NCBI GenBank assembly: GCA_964528445.1
Contig: CAZGSL010000006.1
Location: 1-64,000, forward strand
From: JAXHMM01 sp964528445
Lineage (GTDB): Bacteria > Bacteroidota > Rhodothermia > Balneolales > Balneolaceae
Length of the DNA: 64,000 nucleotides
Direction: 5' to 3'
Below the pieces are notes generated by a model that was not told where the DNA came from, did not search any database, and saw nothing but the letters and a program-made list of their open reading frames with translations. The stretch's first letter is position 1; each line of letters opens with the position of its first letter. Shown one piece after another: positions 55,361-63,956 of the stretch. Position numbers and translations under genes: made by a program.

Positions 55361-56749
55361 ATGTTGAATAAAGCGTACGTACTGGCGGCTTTGGTTGTAT
55401 TGGTCCCGTTTGCGGCCATCGGGCAGGATACGCTTACGATATCGATGGAGGAATTCATCAGGCGGGGCGCCGAAAATTCGGGCCAGCTGGATTTCGAGGA
55501 GCAGAACGTGCGGCTGGCGTCCAACCGGATTGACCAGGCCCGCTCACAGCGGTATCTCCCCCAATTCGAGCTGAGCACCCAGCACGGGGTGGTGCCCGGC
55601 GTTGAGAGCGACCGGAACGACCTCACGGAAAACGAATACTATCTGGATCCGAATCTGGAGAACGACTGGCAGGAGTGGGGGGTTTTCACCCGGGCCGAAG
55701 TCTCCGCCGTGCAGCCGCTGTTTACCTGGGGGGCGCTCTCCAATGCCGTGAAAGCGGCGGAATCTGCCGCGGAATCTGCCAGAAAGGAGTTTGAGTCCCG
55801 GAAAGCGGATATCTCCCTTCGACTTTACGAGCTTTACCAAAGCTACATGCTTACCCGGGAACTGGAGCGTCTGCTCTCGGAAGCCAGCGAGCGCATAGCC
55901 CGGATAAACCGCCAGATCGAGGAACAGAGGGAGGCCGGCGATTCCGAACTGGACGAATCCGACGTGTACAAGTTCAGGGTGTTCCAGTCGGAGTTCGAGG
56001 CCCGGGCGGCCGAGGTCCGGGAGAACAGCGCGTACATACGCCGGGTATGGGACTATGTGCTTCAGCCGGATTCCGGGGAGGTTTTCGTGCCCGAGGGCCG
56101 GTACATGGAGCCCGTGGCGAACGAGCTGCAGGATGTGGGATACTACCGCGCGCAGGCCATGAACGCCCGGGCCGAGATCCAGAGCATCGAACACGGCATC
56201 GAGGCGGCCCGCCAGGGCCTCAGCGCCACCCGCTCCCGCGCTTTTCCCACGTTCTTTCTGGGGATCTCGGGGAGTTATGCCAACACTCCCAATCGGCCCC
56301 GCCAGAGCAATCCGTTTATCATTAACAACACCAACTACGCCACCGCCGCGGTGGGGATGGGGATACGCCAGAACCTGGATTTTTTCCAGATAAACACCGA
56401 AATCGAACGGAGCAGAATTCAGTACAACCAGGCGCAGCACCTGAAGTCCGCTGCGGAAGACGGGATCGTACTGGAACTCAACGACCGGTACCGGAACGCC
56501 AGCATATCCCGTTCGAAAATCGAGAGTCTGGACGAGGCTCTGGGGACCACCAAGGAGTGGCTGCGCCAGGAGCAGCTGGACTACGACCTGGGATTCGGGG
56601 AGACCAAGGATCTGCTGGACGCACTCAGGAAAGAGCTGGAGTTGCGGGTACAGATTCAACAACTGACGTTTGAGCACAACCGGGACATGGCCCGGCTCTA
56701 CCGGTCCGCCGGTATTGCGCTTACGCAATTACACATGAATCAACCCTGA
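55361..56749 (+). CDS. TolC family outer-membrane efflux protein
   Basis: 462 residues. A signal peptide (AALVVLVPFAAIGQ, cleavage after about residue 21) precedes two OEP repeats with long coiled-coil helices (VKAAESAAESARKEFESRKA, ADISLRLYELYQSYMLTREL and later IEHGIEAARQGLSATRSRAF, FPTFFLGISGSYA). It should form the trimeric channel of an RND or ABC efflux system or a type 1 secretion system, but neither an inner-membrane pump nor an adaptor is adjacent. The next gene, MlaC-like, begins 5 bp later, so they are probably co-transcribed. Confidence 0.9.
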   Translation: MLNKAYVLAALVVLVPFAAIGQDTLTISMEEFIRRGAENSGQLDFEEQNVRLASNRIDQARSQRYLPQFELSTQHGVVPGVESDRNDLTENEYYLDPNLENDWQEWGVFTRAEVSAVQPLFTWGALSNAVKAAESAAESARKEFESRKADISLRLYELYQSYMLTRELERLLSEASERIARINRQIEEQREAGDSELDESDVYKFRVFQSEFEARAAEVRENSAYIRRVWDYVLQPDSGEVFVPEGRYMEPVANELQDVGYYRAQAMNARAEIQSIEHGIEAARQGLSATRSRAFPTFFLGISGSYANTPNRPRQSNPFIINNTNYATAAVGMGIRQNLDFFQINTEIERSRIQYNQAQHLKSAAEDGIVLELNDRYRNASISRSKIESLDEALGTTKEWLRQEQLDYDLGFGETKDLLDALRKELELRVQIQQLTFEHNRDMARLYRSAGIALTQLHMNQP

Positions 56750-56754
56750 CGATT

Positions 56755-57363
56755 ATGTCATTTCGAACGTTTTTCCTGATTTGCCTGGGTACCTTCCTGC
56801 TGGCGGCTTTCCTGTTCACCGGAACGGCCGCCGCCCAGAAAGACAGCGCTTCCGTACATGCCCTGCTGGAGGAGAGGGATCGTGAAATCAAGGATCTTCT
56901 GGGCCCCGAGGGGACGGAATACAGCGAGGAGCAGCGGCAGAAGCTGAAAGATATCATCAACGGGGTGATGGATTACCGCTCCATGGCCAGCTACGCACTC
57001 CAGGAGACGTGGGACACCCTCTCCGCCGGACAGCGGGACGAATTTGTGGAGCTGTTCTCCACGATTGTACGCGAACACTCTCTGAACGATCTCGACATCT
57101 ACCGGGCGGAGGTTGAATACCGGTCCATTACTGTGGAAGGAGACAGCGCCGAGGTGCATACCACCGTTCGCCGGGAGAGTGCCCTTATCCCGGTGGTCTA
57201 CCGCATGTATTACGAAGAGGATGGAAGCTGGGTGGTTACCGACATGTCCATCGACGAAGTCTCGACAGCGGAATCGTACCGCAACCAGTTTCAGCGCATC
57301 ATCTCGAGGCGGGGCTACGATACCCTCCTGGAATCGCTTCGCAAACGGGCGGGTGAGGGGTAG
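56755..57363 (+). CDS. MlaC/Ttg2D-like periplasmic lipid-binding protein
   Basis: 202 residues with a signal peptide (FLLAAFLFTGTAAAQ). The mature protein follows PF05494 (MlaC/Ttg2D): helices with DIINGVMDYRSMASYALQET, WDTLSAGQRDEFVELFSTIV, then VEYRSITVEGDSAEVHTTVR and VVYRMYYEEDGSWVVTDMSI, SYRNQFQRIISRRGYDTLLE. MlaC carries phospholipids between the membranes to the MlaFEDB transporter; that transporter is not in the window. The tie with a TolC protein is unusual. Confidence 0.85.
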   Translation: MSFRTFFLICLGTFLLAAFLFTGTAAAQKDSASVHALLEERDREIKDLLGPEGTEYSEEQRQKLKDIINGVMDYRSMASYALQETWDTLSAGQRDEFVELFSTIVREHSLNDLDIYRAEVEYRSITVEGDSAEVHTTVRRESALIPVVYRMYYEEDGSWVVTDMSIDEVSTAESYRNQFQRIISRRGYDTLLESLRKRAGEG

Positions 57364-57398
57364 TGCTATTTTTCGCTAAAATTCACTAATTTGACCCG

Positions 57399-58421
57399 AT
57401 GCTGAGATCCGTTCAAAAAAAGAATCTGGCCCCTGAAGGCTATATCTATGCCACCTACGGCCATCCCAAATATCTTCGTCACGCCGTCGCTTCGGTGGTC
57501 TCCCTTCGCAGGTACGACAAGGACCGCCCCGTGGCCCTGGTCTGTGAGAAGAAACACAAGCAGATCCTGGAAGAGCACAACCTGGCGGACATTTTTGATG
57601 TGGTCCACGTGCTGCCGCCCGAAAGAGCTTCCATCGTGGGGTTCAAGCACAACATACACGACTACCTCTTCTTCGAGAAAAACATCTTTCTGGACAGCGA
57701 CATCGTGTGGTGCAAGGATCCTGATCCCCTCTGGCAGTCGTTTCAGCCGTATGAATTTACGATAACCGGCACCCAGGTCTCGGATAATTTTTTCGGGGGA
57801 CCCAAAAATATCGGGGTCCTGGCCGACATTCTGCTTCGCCGTCGCCAGCGTACGCTGAATCATTTCGGACTGACCTACCTAAGCCGGGTACAGACAGGCA
57901 TGATATACGCCAGCGACTACTCCGTGACCCGCAAAATGTGTGAGCTGTCCCGGAAAATGCTGGAGCGGAAAAGCGAAACGCATTTCCGCAGCCGCACTCT
58001 GGAAAAGGGACGCAGCGAGGAGTCGTGCGAATGGAGCATGGCCATGGCCATGGCGAAACTCGACCTGCCTGTCTACCCGTGGCTGCAGGGACATACCTCG
58101 CCGCAGCTGGACTATATTGACGACCTCACCTCCCACGACGACGATTTTGAGTATGTGGTCTGCACCTACTACTGCAACCGGCTGGTCTATAACCTCCGGG
58201 GACTCAAGTCACGCTGGCTGCGACGGCTGCTGATCCGCCTTCTCTCGGTCATCCCGGGTAAGGGAGACTACCTGAAAACCACGCCGTACTGCCTGCATTT
58301 TGGATGGTATCACCAGAAACAACCCTTCTACGAGTTTGCGGAACGCACCTGGAACAATCTCACCCGCAACCTGGAACAGGCCGGGACCGGCGCCTCGCTC
58401 TTCAGGAAGACGGAGGGGTGA
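57399..58421 (+). CDS. Glycosyltransferase-like protein (GT-A fold, DxD)
   Basis: 340 residues. The N-terminus has a nucleotide-diphospho-sugar fold: YIYATYGHPKYLRHAVASVV, PVALVCEKKHKQILEEHN, then the metal-binding DSD at 99-101 in FLDSDIVWCKDPDPLW. Residues about 115-330 are helical and strand-mixed with a patch of basic residues. It does not match GT2 or GT8 exactly; family and acceptor are not determined. It overlaps the converging GT2 gene by 20 bp at the 3' end. It begins 35 bp after the MlaC-like gene and might be read from it. Confidence 0.7.
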   Translation: MLRSVQKKNLAPEGYIYATYGHPKYLRHAVASVVSLRRYDKDRPVALVCEKKHKQILEEHNLADIFDVVHVLPPERASIVGFKHNIHDYLFFEKNIFLDSDIVWCKDPDPLWQSFQPYEFTITGTQVSDNFFGGPKNIGVLADILLRRRQRTLNHFGLTYLSRVQTGMIYASDYSVTRKMCELSRKMLERKSETHFRSRTLEKGRSEESCEWSMAMAMAKLDLPVYPWLQGHTSPQLDYIDDLTSHDDDFEYVVCTYYCNRLVYNLRGLKSRWLRRLLIRLLSVIPGKGDYLKTTPYCLHFGWYHQKQPFYEFAERTWNNLTRNLEQAGTGASLFRKTEG

Positions 58422-59247
58422 GGCCGGCTTTCCGGGAGTCTTCGTAGAACGAATGGAAGGCCTCCTTCTCATCTGGTGAGAGCCGGAAGACCGGGTGCTT
58501 GAACAGGTCGTTTCGTATCCCCGCATACCAGGCGTACTGGAGCAGGCGGAGGGGACTGTTGCGTATGCGGCGGATGAAATGATCCCTTTCCCACGTGTTG
58601 TCGCCGTGGAAGCAGCGGATCATGAGGTAGGAGTAGCGGTCCGCCAGCTGACGATAGCGCTTTCGTTTCCACGCTTTCAGGTAGACGGTGTCTTCCGCAC
58701 GCCGGGTATGGGGATAGCGGATCCCTTCGTCGTTGCGGTGCATGATGCTGCCCGGAATGCCTTCGGGGAGGTATCCCACGTAGGGATGTTGAAGGTAGGG
58801 CTCCTCCATCAGGTGCATCAGGGCACCGGAAAGGCAGCAGGCGTCGTGGCCCTCCATGAGCGTCCTCGCCTGCACCGCCAGCCGCTCCGGATGGTACCAG
58901 TCGTCGTCGTCCCACTGTGCCAGAAAATCCCCGGATGCCTCCTCCAAAGAGATGTTGCGCAATTTGCCCAGCGTGTTGTCCGGGGTTTGCTCCAGCTTCA
59001 CATAGTTCAGCTCCTCCCCGGGAACCATCTGCAGCACCTCCGTGAGCTCCTCCTCCCCGTCGTCGACCACCACCAGCTCCTTATTGGGCCAGGACTGGTC
59101 CAGGTAGCACCGCACGGATCGTCTCAGCAGCGCACCGCGGTCGGCCGTTACGACCAGGCAGCTGACCTTGGGCAATTCGGGGTCGGTCTGTTCCGGGGAG
59201 GAGGTCCCTGCATCGGTCGGATGGGGTTCGGGCTGTTCGGCTGGCAT
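58402..59247 (-). CDS. Glycosyltransferase family 2 protein
   Basis: 281 residues. The GT-A core is clear: KVSCLVVTADRGALLRRSVR, CYLDQSWPNKELVVVDDGEE, ITLVKL-type strand NYVKLEQTPDNTLGKLRNIS, and the DxD-type motif FLAQWDDDDWYHPERLAVQA. Start at 59247 (MPAEQPEPHPTDAG) gives a 25-residue polar tail before the domain. C-terminal half is helical. It probably transfers a sugar in capsule or LPS synthesis. It overlaps the preceding rightward gene by 20 bp at the 3' end and is divergent from the FkbM gene. Confidence 0.88.
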   Translation of the reverse strand: MPAEQPEPHPTDAGTSSPEQTDPELPKVSCLVVTADRGALLRRSVRCYLDQSWPNKELVVVDDGEEELTEVLQMVPGEELNYVKLEQTPDNTLGKLRNISLEEASGDFLAQWDDDDWYHPERLAVQARTLMEGHDACCLSGALMHLMEEPYLQHPYVGYLPEGIPGSIMHRNDEGIRYPHTRRAEDTVYLKAWKRKRYRQLADRYSYLMIRCFHGDNTWERDHFIRRIRNSPLRLLQYAWYAGIRNDLFKHPVFRLSPDEKEAFHSFYEDSRKAGLTPPSS

Positions 59248-59460
59248 AGAAAGCGGTTGGATCCGTTGAAAGGTTTCCGGTGGTGATGCGGTTGCAAAAA
59301 GGGACGGAATATAAGGTTTTTACGGGAAAACTCACCATCCGGACGCATGCAGACCGGCGCTCACGCGCCCGGCCGCGGGCAGGGCTTCGGGCGTATTTGG
59401 CATCCAGCATCCCGATGCTTTCTTGCATGACGATCGAGAGTGCTGTACTATTTCCATGTG

Positions 59461-60276
59461 ATGATCAGCCCAATTGAGAAGATCAGAAGAAGTCTCCGCT
59501 TTTACTACTACAGCTGGAAGAACGGCTGGAGTTTCCCGCCCCGCATGACGCATCTAGCCGGGGGGAAGATAGCCGCCGGAAGCTACGAGCCGGAGGTCTC
59601 GCAGGCCGTGGCGGATAACCTGGACGAGGGGGATCTGTTTATTGACGCAGGTGCCAACGTGGGATACTTTTCCAGGCTGGCCTCCCGGATCGTAGGACCG
59701 GAGGGCGCAGTGTACGCCCTGGAGGCCGATTACGAGAACTACCACGCGTTGGTAAAAAACATCGGCGACCGGCCCAACGCTTGCGCAATCCATCTCGCGC
59801 TATCGAGTAAAAATGCTTTTGCCACGCTGAACCGAAGCTCCCATTCCGCCTGCCACAGCGTAGTGGAAACGGGAAACAAGCTGGCCGATTTCGGGTATAC
59901 GATCCCCACGATAACATTGGACCACTTCTGGGAGATCTACCTGGAAAAGCGCCCGGTCAGCCTTCTGAAGATCGACGTGGAGGGAGCGGAACTGATGGTG
60001 ATGGAGGGCATGGAGCAGATCCTGAAGGAACGTAAGGTGTCGACGGTGATTGTCGAGTTCTGTCCGGCTATTATCCGAAACGCCGGGTTCCGGATCCGGG
60101 AGTTCTACGAGCGGCTTGCACCCCATTTCACACTCTCGGTCATCGACCGGGCGTACCGGTCTGCCGCAGGCGATGGTCACATCGACACACCGGAGAAATT
60201 TCGCGCGCTGGAGGAGGAGTTGATGGCGGGACAGGGGATCGTCAACGTCAATCTGCTGGGTCGACGCCGGCCGTAA
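59461..60276 (+). CDS. FkbM family methyltransferase
   Basis: 271 residues from the ATG at 59461; a GTG at 59440 is possible. SAM-dependent class I methyltransferase: motif I is FIDAGANVGYFSRLASRIVG, acidic YALEADYENYHALVKNIG after the second strand, and LLKIDVEGAELMVMEGME, the signature of FkbM. Members methylate sugars or other polar groups in polysaccharides and secondary metabolites. Set among glycosyltransferase genes, so a glycan-modifying role is inferred. It overlaps the converging membrane-protein gene by 29 bp. Confidence 0.9.
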   Translation: MISPIEKIRRSLRFYYYSWKNGWSFPPRMTHLAGGKIAAGSYEPEVSQAVADNLDEGDLFIDAGANVGYFSRLASRIVGPEGAVYALEADYENYHALVKNIGDRPNACAIHLALSSKNAFATLNRSSHSACHSVVETGNKLADFGYTIPTITLDHFWEIYLEKRPVSLLKIDVEGAELMVMEGMEQILKERKVSTVIVEFCPAIIRNAGFRIREFYERLAPHFTLSVIDRAYRSAAGDGHIDTPEKFRALEEELMAGQGIVNVNLLGRRRP

Positions 60277-61240
60277 TCTCCTTCCCGGTCTGCTCTCTCC
60301 AGCCGAACAGCAGGTAGAACCCCAGGTTCAGGATCTTGGCCAGCACGTCGTGGGCCAGGAAGAGTCCCGATATCGGAGCCAGGGGTACCGAGAGAATCCG
60401 GGCGAGCTCGATGTTGGTACTTGTCGAGACCAGCTCCTGGCTGGGCAGGAAGGGGATGCGGCTGATGACAATGCGTATGCTCAGAAACGTGAACCAGATT
60501 TCCAGGGCGATCTCCGGCATGACCAGATGCCACTGCAGAAGTGTGAGTGCGTAGATGACCATCATACGTACGGCGTGGATCAGGAAGACCTTCGAGGCAA
60601 GCTCCACCGGCATGGCGAAGAGGTAGTTTCGAAAACGGTAGGCCAGCGCCGCGGCAAGCGCGGCCAGACCGCCCCCGATCAGATAATCGAACAGTCCCGC
60701 TCCCCCGAAGGGATTCCCGTTGAAAAGGAGCTCCAGTGCCTCGATACGCCCGGTCAGGATCAGGAAGAGAAGCAGTCCCGCGGCTACGATCGTCGAGGCG
60801 GCCGAGGAGGCGATGTTCATGTCTCTTATGTCCCGGAAGAGCTGCCGTCGCGAACGGGGGATCTTCTTCGTGGCCCAGTGCATCAGGACCACCTCACCCG
60901 AGTAGCCCATCAGATCCTTGTTGAAGATGAGCTTTTTGAGAAAGATAGGGATACTGCTGAAGTAAGGGGTGTTCCAGCAGAGCTTGTAGGCAAGGGCTTC
61001 CGAGAAGGGAAGCAGGAAGTAGATTGCCAGGAAGAGCAGGTAGAAGGAGGGGATGGCGGGCAGGCCCTCCCAGAAAGCACGCCATCCGATGCCGGAGAGC
61101 TGGTAGAGGATCACGCCGATTACGGTCGCCTGGAGCAGGTAGGAGAGGTAGTTGATAATCTTTTGTCCCCGCGGGGTCTCTCTGAACGCCGCCAGTTTCC
61201 GGCGAAGCCGCCTGAACGTGTCGATAAAAAGGTCTTTCAT
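60248..61240 (-). CDS. Multi-pass membrane protein of unknown function
   Basis: 330 residues, about 7-8 TMs: ATVIGVILYQLSGIGW, FYLLFLAIYFLLPFSEALAY, ASTIVAAGLLLFLILTG, YLIGGGLAALAAALAYRF, VFLIHAVRMMVIYALTLL, LEIWFTFLSIRIVIS and a C-terminal LAKILNLGFYLLFGW. The pattern LMGYSGEVVLMHWATKKIP and SRIPFLPSQELV is reminiscent of YbhN/LPG-synthase flippase-like (UPF0104) proteins, but I do not recognise the family with certainty. Beside glycosyltransferases, a lipid- or glycan-handling role would be plausible. Confidence 0.65.
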   Translation of the reverse strand: MKDLFIDTFRRLRRKLAAFRETPRGQKIINYLSYLLQATVIGVILYQLSGIGWRAFWEGLPAIPSFYLLFLAIYFLLPFSEALAYKLCWNTPYFSSIPIFLKKLIFNKDLMGYSGEVVLMHWATKKIPRSRRQLFRDIRDMNIASSAASTIVAAGLLLFLILTGRIEALELLFNGNPFGGAGLFDYLIGGGLAALAAALAYRFRNYLFAMPVELASKVFLIHAVRMMVIYALTLLQWHLVMPEIALEIWFTFLSIRIVISRIPFLPSQELVSTSTNIELARILSVPLAPISGLFLAHDVLAKILNLGFYLLFGWREQTGKEITAGVDPAD

Positions 61241-61657
61241 GAACGGGGAATCGGACTCCGCTGTGTTTGGGATCGGAAAAATTCACGGGTGGGGCGTCGG
61301 GAATCCGGTGGCCGGCCCCAGCCGATCTGGGAAATTCGGTTGCCAATATAGGCAAATTTTTTCAGATGTTTGCAGCAGGTCCGTTATCATGCGGTATCTC
61401 TAGCGGTCCGCCCGCGTGGGATCATCCTCCTGCTCCATGACAGCACGCGACCAGGGATTGCCTGTATGCAAAAACATGGGAAAGATGCTGAACGACCAGA
61501 TCTCTCCCCTTGCGGGGGGCGACCAGCAGGAAATTGAGCAGCAACAGGACCGCGAGCAGTTTCCCGAATCCCGTGTATCCTATCACGGCTTTAGAATTGA
61601 TGCGAAGATGGTGTATTTTCCGCCCAACTGGCAAGCGACCACACACTTGGTATCCCG
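61241..61657. other. 417-bp intergenic region with a possible frameshifted small membrane ORF
   Basis: The gap holds the divergent promoters of the membrane-protein gene and the Wzi-like gene. At 61340-61355 there is TTGCC-6 nt-GGCAA next to a T-run on the plus strand. On the minus strand 61586-61400 a short ORF starts VIGYTGFGKLLAVLLLLNFL (one TM) and, after a run of six C (plus strand G6 at 61514-61519), would need a +1 shift to continue as IFPMFLHTGNPWSRAVMEQE and end at 61400. Without the shift it ends at 61422. I see no other gene. Confidence 0.3.
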
Positions 61658-63100
61658 TTGAAACACTTAGCGTACATATTCATGACCGGTATTGTATGGG
61701 TCGCCGCATGGGTTCTCTGCCCCGCACCGCGGGCATGGGCGCAGCAGGTCACGGCGGAGGAAAGCGGAACTGCGACCTTCACCTACCGGTCGGGAATATA
61801 CGTCTCGACCGCCGAGCGACTGCCGTTCTGGTTTTATGCGAACACGCTGGGAAAAGTTCACCCGCGGGGGACGAATTTTGTCAATACGTTCACCTTGCGT
61901 GATACACTGGCGTCGGGAGACGACTACGCTTTTTCGGCCGGAGGTACGATGCTGGCCCGGCTCTCCGGCCGCCATTCGCTTCACCTGCCGGAACTCTACC
62001 TGCAGGCTGATCACGGCGCCTTCCGTCTGCAGGCAGGCCGCTTCGCACAGCCCATCGGCACCAACAACCACGTGCTGTCGGTGGGTTCGATGATGGAAAG
62101 CACCAACGCCACGCCGGTGCCGCGGTTGACCCTCTCCACTCCTGGATTTACCGACATACCGGGACTGGGAGGTTTCCTGCAGTTTAGGGGACTCTTTTCG
62201 CACGGCTGGTTTCCCGATAACCGGTTCGTGGAGGATGTGAAGCTCCACCAGAAATTTTTCTACTTGCGTTTCAACGTGGAGAACTTTTCGGGCACCGGCG
62301 GGATCGTGCATAGCAGTACCTGGGGAGGGACTCATCCCCGGGCGGGCCGCCTCCCGGGCTCCTTTTCCGATTACCTGGGCGTCGTGACGGGACTGGGATC
62401 CTCCTCCGGGGGAGACAACCCCGAGAATGTCTACAACAGCGTGGTGGGCAACTCGCTGGCCGCCTACGAATTTCACGCCCTCTACCGGTTCGAGCGCTTC
62501 CGCCTGTCGGTCACCCGTCTCTTTTACCTGGAAGATCTTGTATCCACCCGCTTCCGGAGTCCCTGGGACGGCGTCTGGGGGGTCAACCTGCGGCGGGAAG
62601 GGCACCATCTGCTGGCGGCACTCACCTACGAGCACGTGAACACCAAGCAGCAGGATTCACTGCCGCATGAGCCGTTGGGGAGCCAGAACTATTACGGAAA
62701 TTTTATCTACAAAAGCGGGTGGACCCACGAAGACCGGGTGCTGGGTATCCCGCTTATCACCTTTGACGCCGCCGCCGACGCCACCTCCAACAACATCATC
62801 GTAGCCCATCACCTGGGGGGCAGGGGACACCTGGGCGGTTCCCTGACGTGGAACGGAAAGGTGACCTACTCTCGCAACTACACCACATTCGAGCGTCGCC
62901 GCATCGAACCGGGAGAGGACCGGTTCCTCCCGCTCCACGAGGTGCGGGAGGACAATCTCTCGCTCTACCTGAACCTCTCCTACGACGTGCCGAAACGGAA
63001 GGGGCTCACCCTGCAGCTCGCAGCCGGCGCGGACGTGGGGGAATTTTACAGGGAGACATTCGGACTGGTGGCGGGGATACGGTGGGACGGCAGCTTTTGA
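61658..63100 (+). CDS. Wzi-like capsule assembly outer-membrane beta-barrel protein
   Basis: 480 residues starting at a TTG (61658); the ATG 8 codons later is the alternative. A signal peptide is visible (FMTGIVWVAAWVLCPAPRAW, cut after WAQQ). The rest is beta-barrel: alternating residues, aromatic girdles and a terminal strand ETFGLVAGIRWDGSF ending in Phe. HSLHLPELYLQADHGAFRLQ, AGRFAQPIG and GTGGIVHSSTWGGTHPR resemble Wzi proteins, which anchor capsule to the cell surface. No wza/wzc in the window, so capsule linkage is inferred from family and the neighbouring glycosyltransferases. Confidence 0.75.
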   Translation: MKHLAYIFMTGIVWVAAWVLCPAPRAWAQQVTAEESGTATFTYRSGIYVSTAERLPFWFYANTLGKVHPRGTNFVNTFTLRDTLASGDDYAFSAGGTMLARLSGRHSLHLPELYLQADHGAFRLQAGRFAQPIGTNNHVLSVGSMMESTNATPVPRLTLSTPGFTDIPGLGGFLQFRGLFSHGWFPDNRFVEDVKLHQKFFYLRFNVENFSGTGGIVHSSTWGGTHPRAGRLPGSFSDYLGVVTGLGSSSGGDNPENVYNSVVGNSLAAYEFHALYRFERFRLSVTRLFYLEDLVSTRFRSPWDGVWGVNLRREGHHLLAALTYEHVNTKQQDSLPHEPLGSQNYYGNFIYKSGWTHEDRVLGIPLITFDAAADATSNNIIVAHHLGGRGHLGGSLTWNGKVTYSRNYTTFERRRIEPGEDRFLPLHEVREDNLSLYLNLSYDVPKRKGLTLQLAAGADVGEFYRETFGLVAGIRWDGSF

Positions 63101-63218
63101 GTCCAGGAAAACTAAAATAAAAATTATTTCGTTATGTACCCTGTCTATTTGGCGAGACACCCCGGCCGCACAACGCTGCAGGCGAGAAATAGAACCCAAC
63201 AACCCGGAATTCCATACC

Positions 63219-63956
63219 GTGCCTCACTTACGCTACGCTTTCCCGCTTTTCCTGCTTATTGTAATCACTCCGCTGGCCGTCCATTCCCAGAACAGCACTG
63301 AGGCTGAGGGTGTGCGGGTCCTGGACGGCTTTGAAGCGGACGCCGTGGGCACACTTCCCTCGGGCTGGTACGACCGGGACGGGAACAAGAGGCTCCGGGA
63401 ACACACCTCCGAATTCCTCGAAGATTACCTTTACCGGGTGCGGGAGGAGGGAGGCAACAAGTTCCTGCGCTACGAAGGTACGGCGGCCAAGCACATCAAC
63501 TATCCGCTCGCCAACAAGGACTGGGTGGACATCCGGGAGACCCCGGTGCTCAGCTGGCGCGTCCGGGCGCACGAGCTGCCGGAGCGTGCGAACGAGGACA
63601 ACAACGATCGCAACGATTCCGTCGCCAGCGTATACGTGGTGTTTGAATTCGGGCACGTGCTCTTCAGGAAGGTGCCCAAGTCGATACGCTACTCATGGAG
63701 CTCTACCCAGCCGGAGGGGGCCGAATTCTCCAAGCTGTTCGGGAATCAGAAGATCGTCGTGGTGGAATCGGGTCCTGCGCGGACCGGGGAGTGGGTCACC
63801 TTCGAGCGCAACATCGTGGAAGACTATCGCCGGCTCTACGGGGAGTCGCCGCCCGCCCAGCCCCTGGCCATCCTGGTGCTTAGCGACGGCGACAGCACCG
63901 GCTCCCACGTAATGGCCGACTACGATGATTTCGTACTGAAACCCGCAGGCAACTAA
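63219..63956 (+). CDS. DUF3047 secreted protein
   Basis: 245 residues, starting at GTG 63219. Signal peptide FPLFLLIVITPLAVHSQ. The mature protein follows DUF3047: VLDGFEADAVGTLPSGW, NKFLRYEGTAAKHINYPLAN, PVLSWRVRAHELPERANEDN, NDSVASVYVVFEFG, RYSWSSTQPEGAEFSKLF and WVTFERNIVEDYRRLYGESP, ending in ILVLSDGDSTGSHVMADYDD. The domain resembles carbohydrate-binding jelly rolls; function unknown. It follows the Wzi-like gene by 118 bp. The last 44 bp of the window carry no gene. Confidence 0.88.
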   Translation: MPHLRYAFPLFLLIVITPLAVHSQNSTEAEGVRVLDGFEADAVGTLPSGWYDRDGNKRLREHTSEFLEDYLYRVREEGGNKFLRYEGTAAKHINYPLANKDWVDIRETPVLSWRVRAHELPERANEDNNDRNDSVASVYVVFEFGHVLFRKVPKSIRYSWSSTQPEGAEFSKLFGNQKIVVVESGPARTGEWVTFERNIVEDYRRLYGESPPAQPLAILVLSDGDSTGSHVMADYDDFVLKPAGN

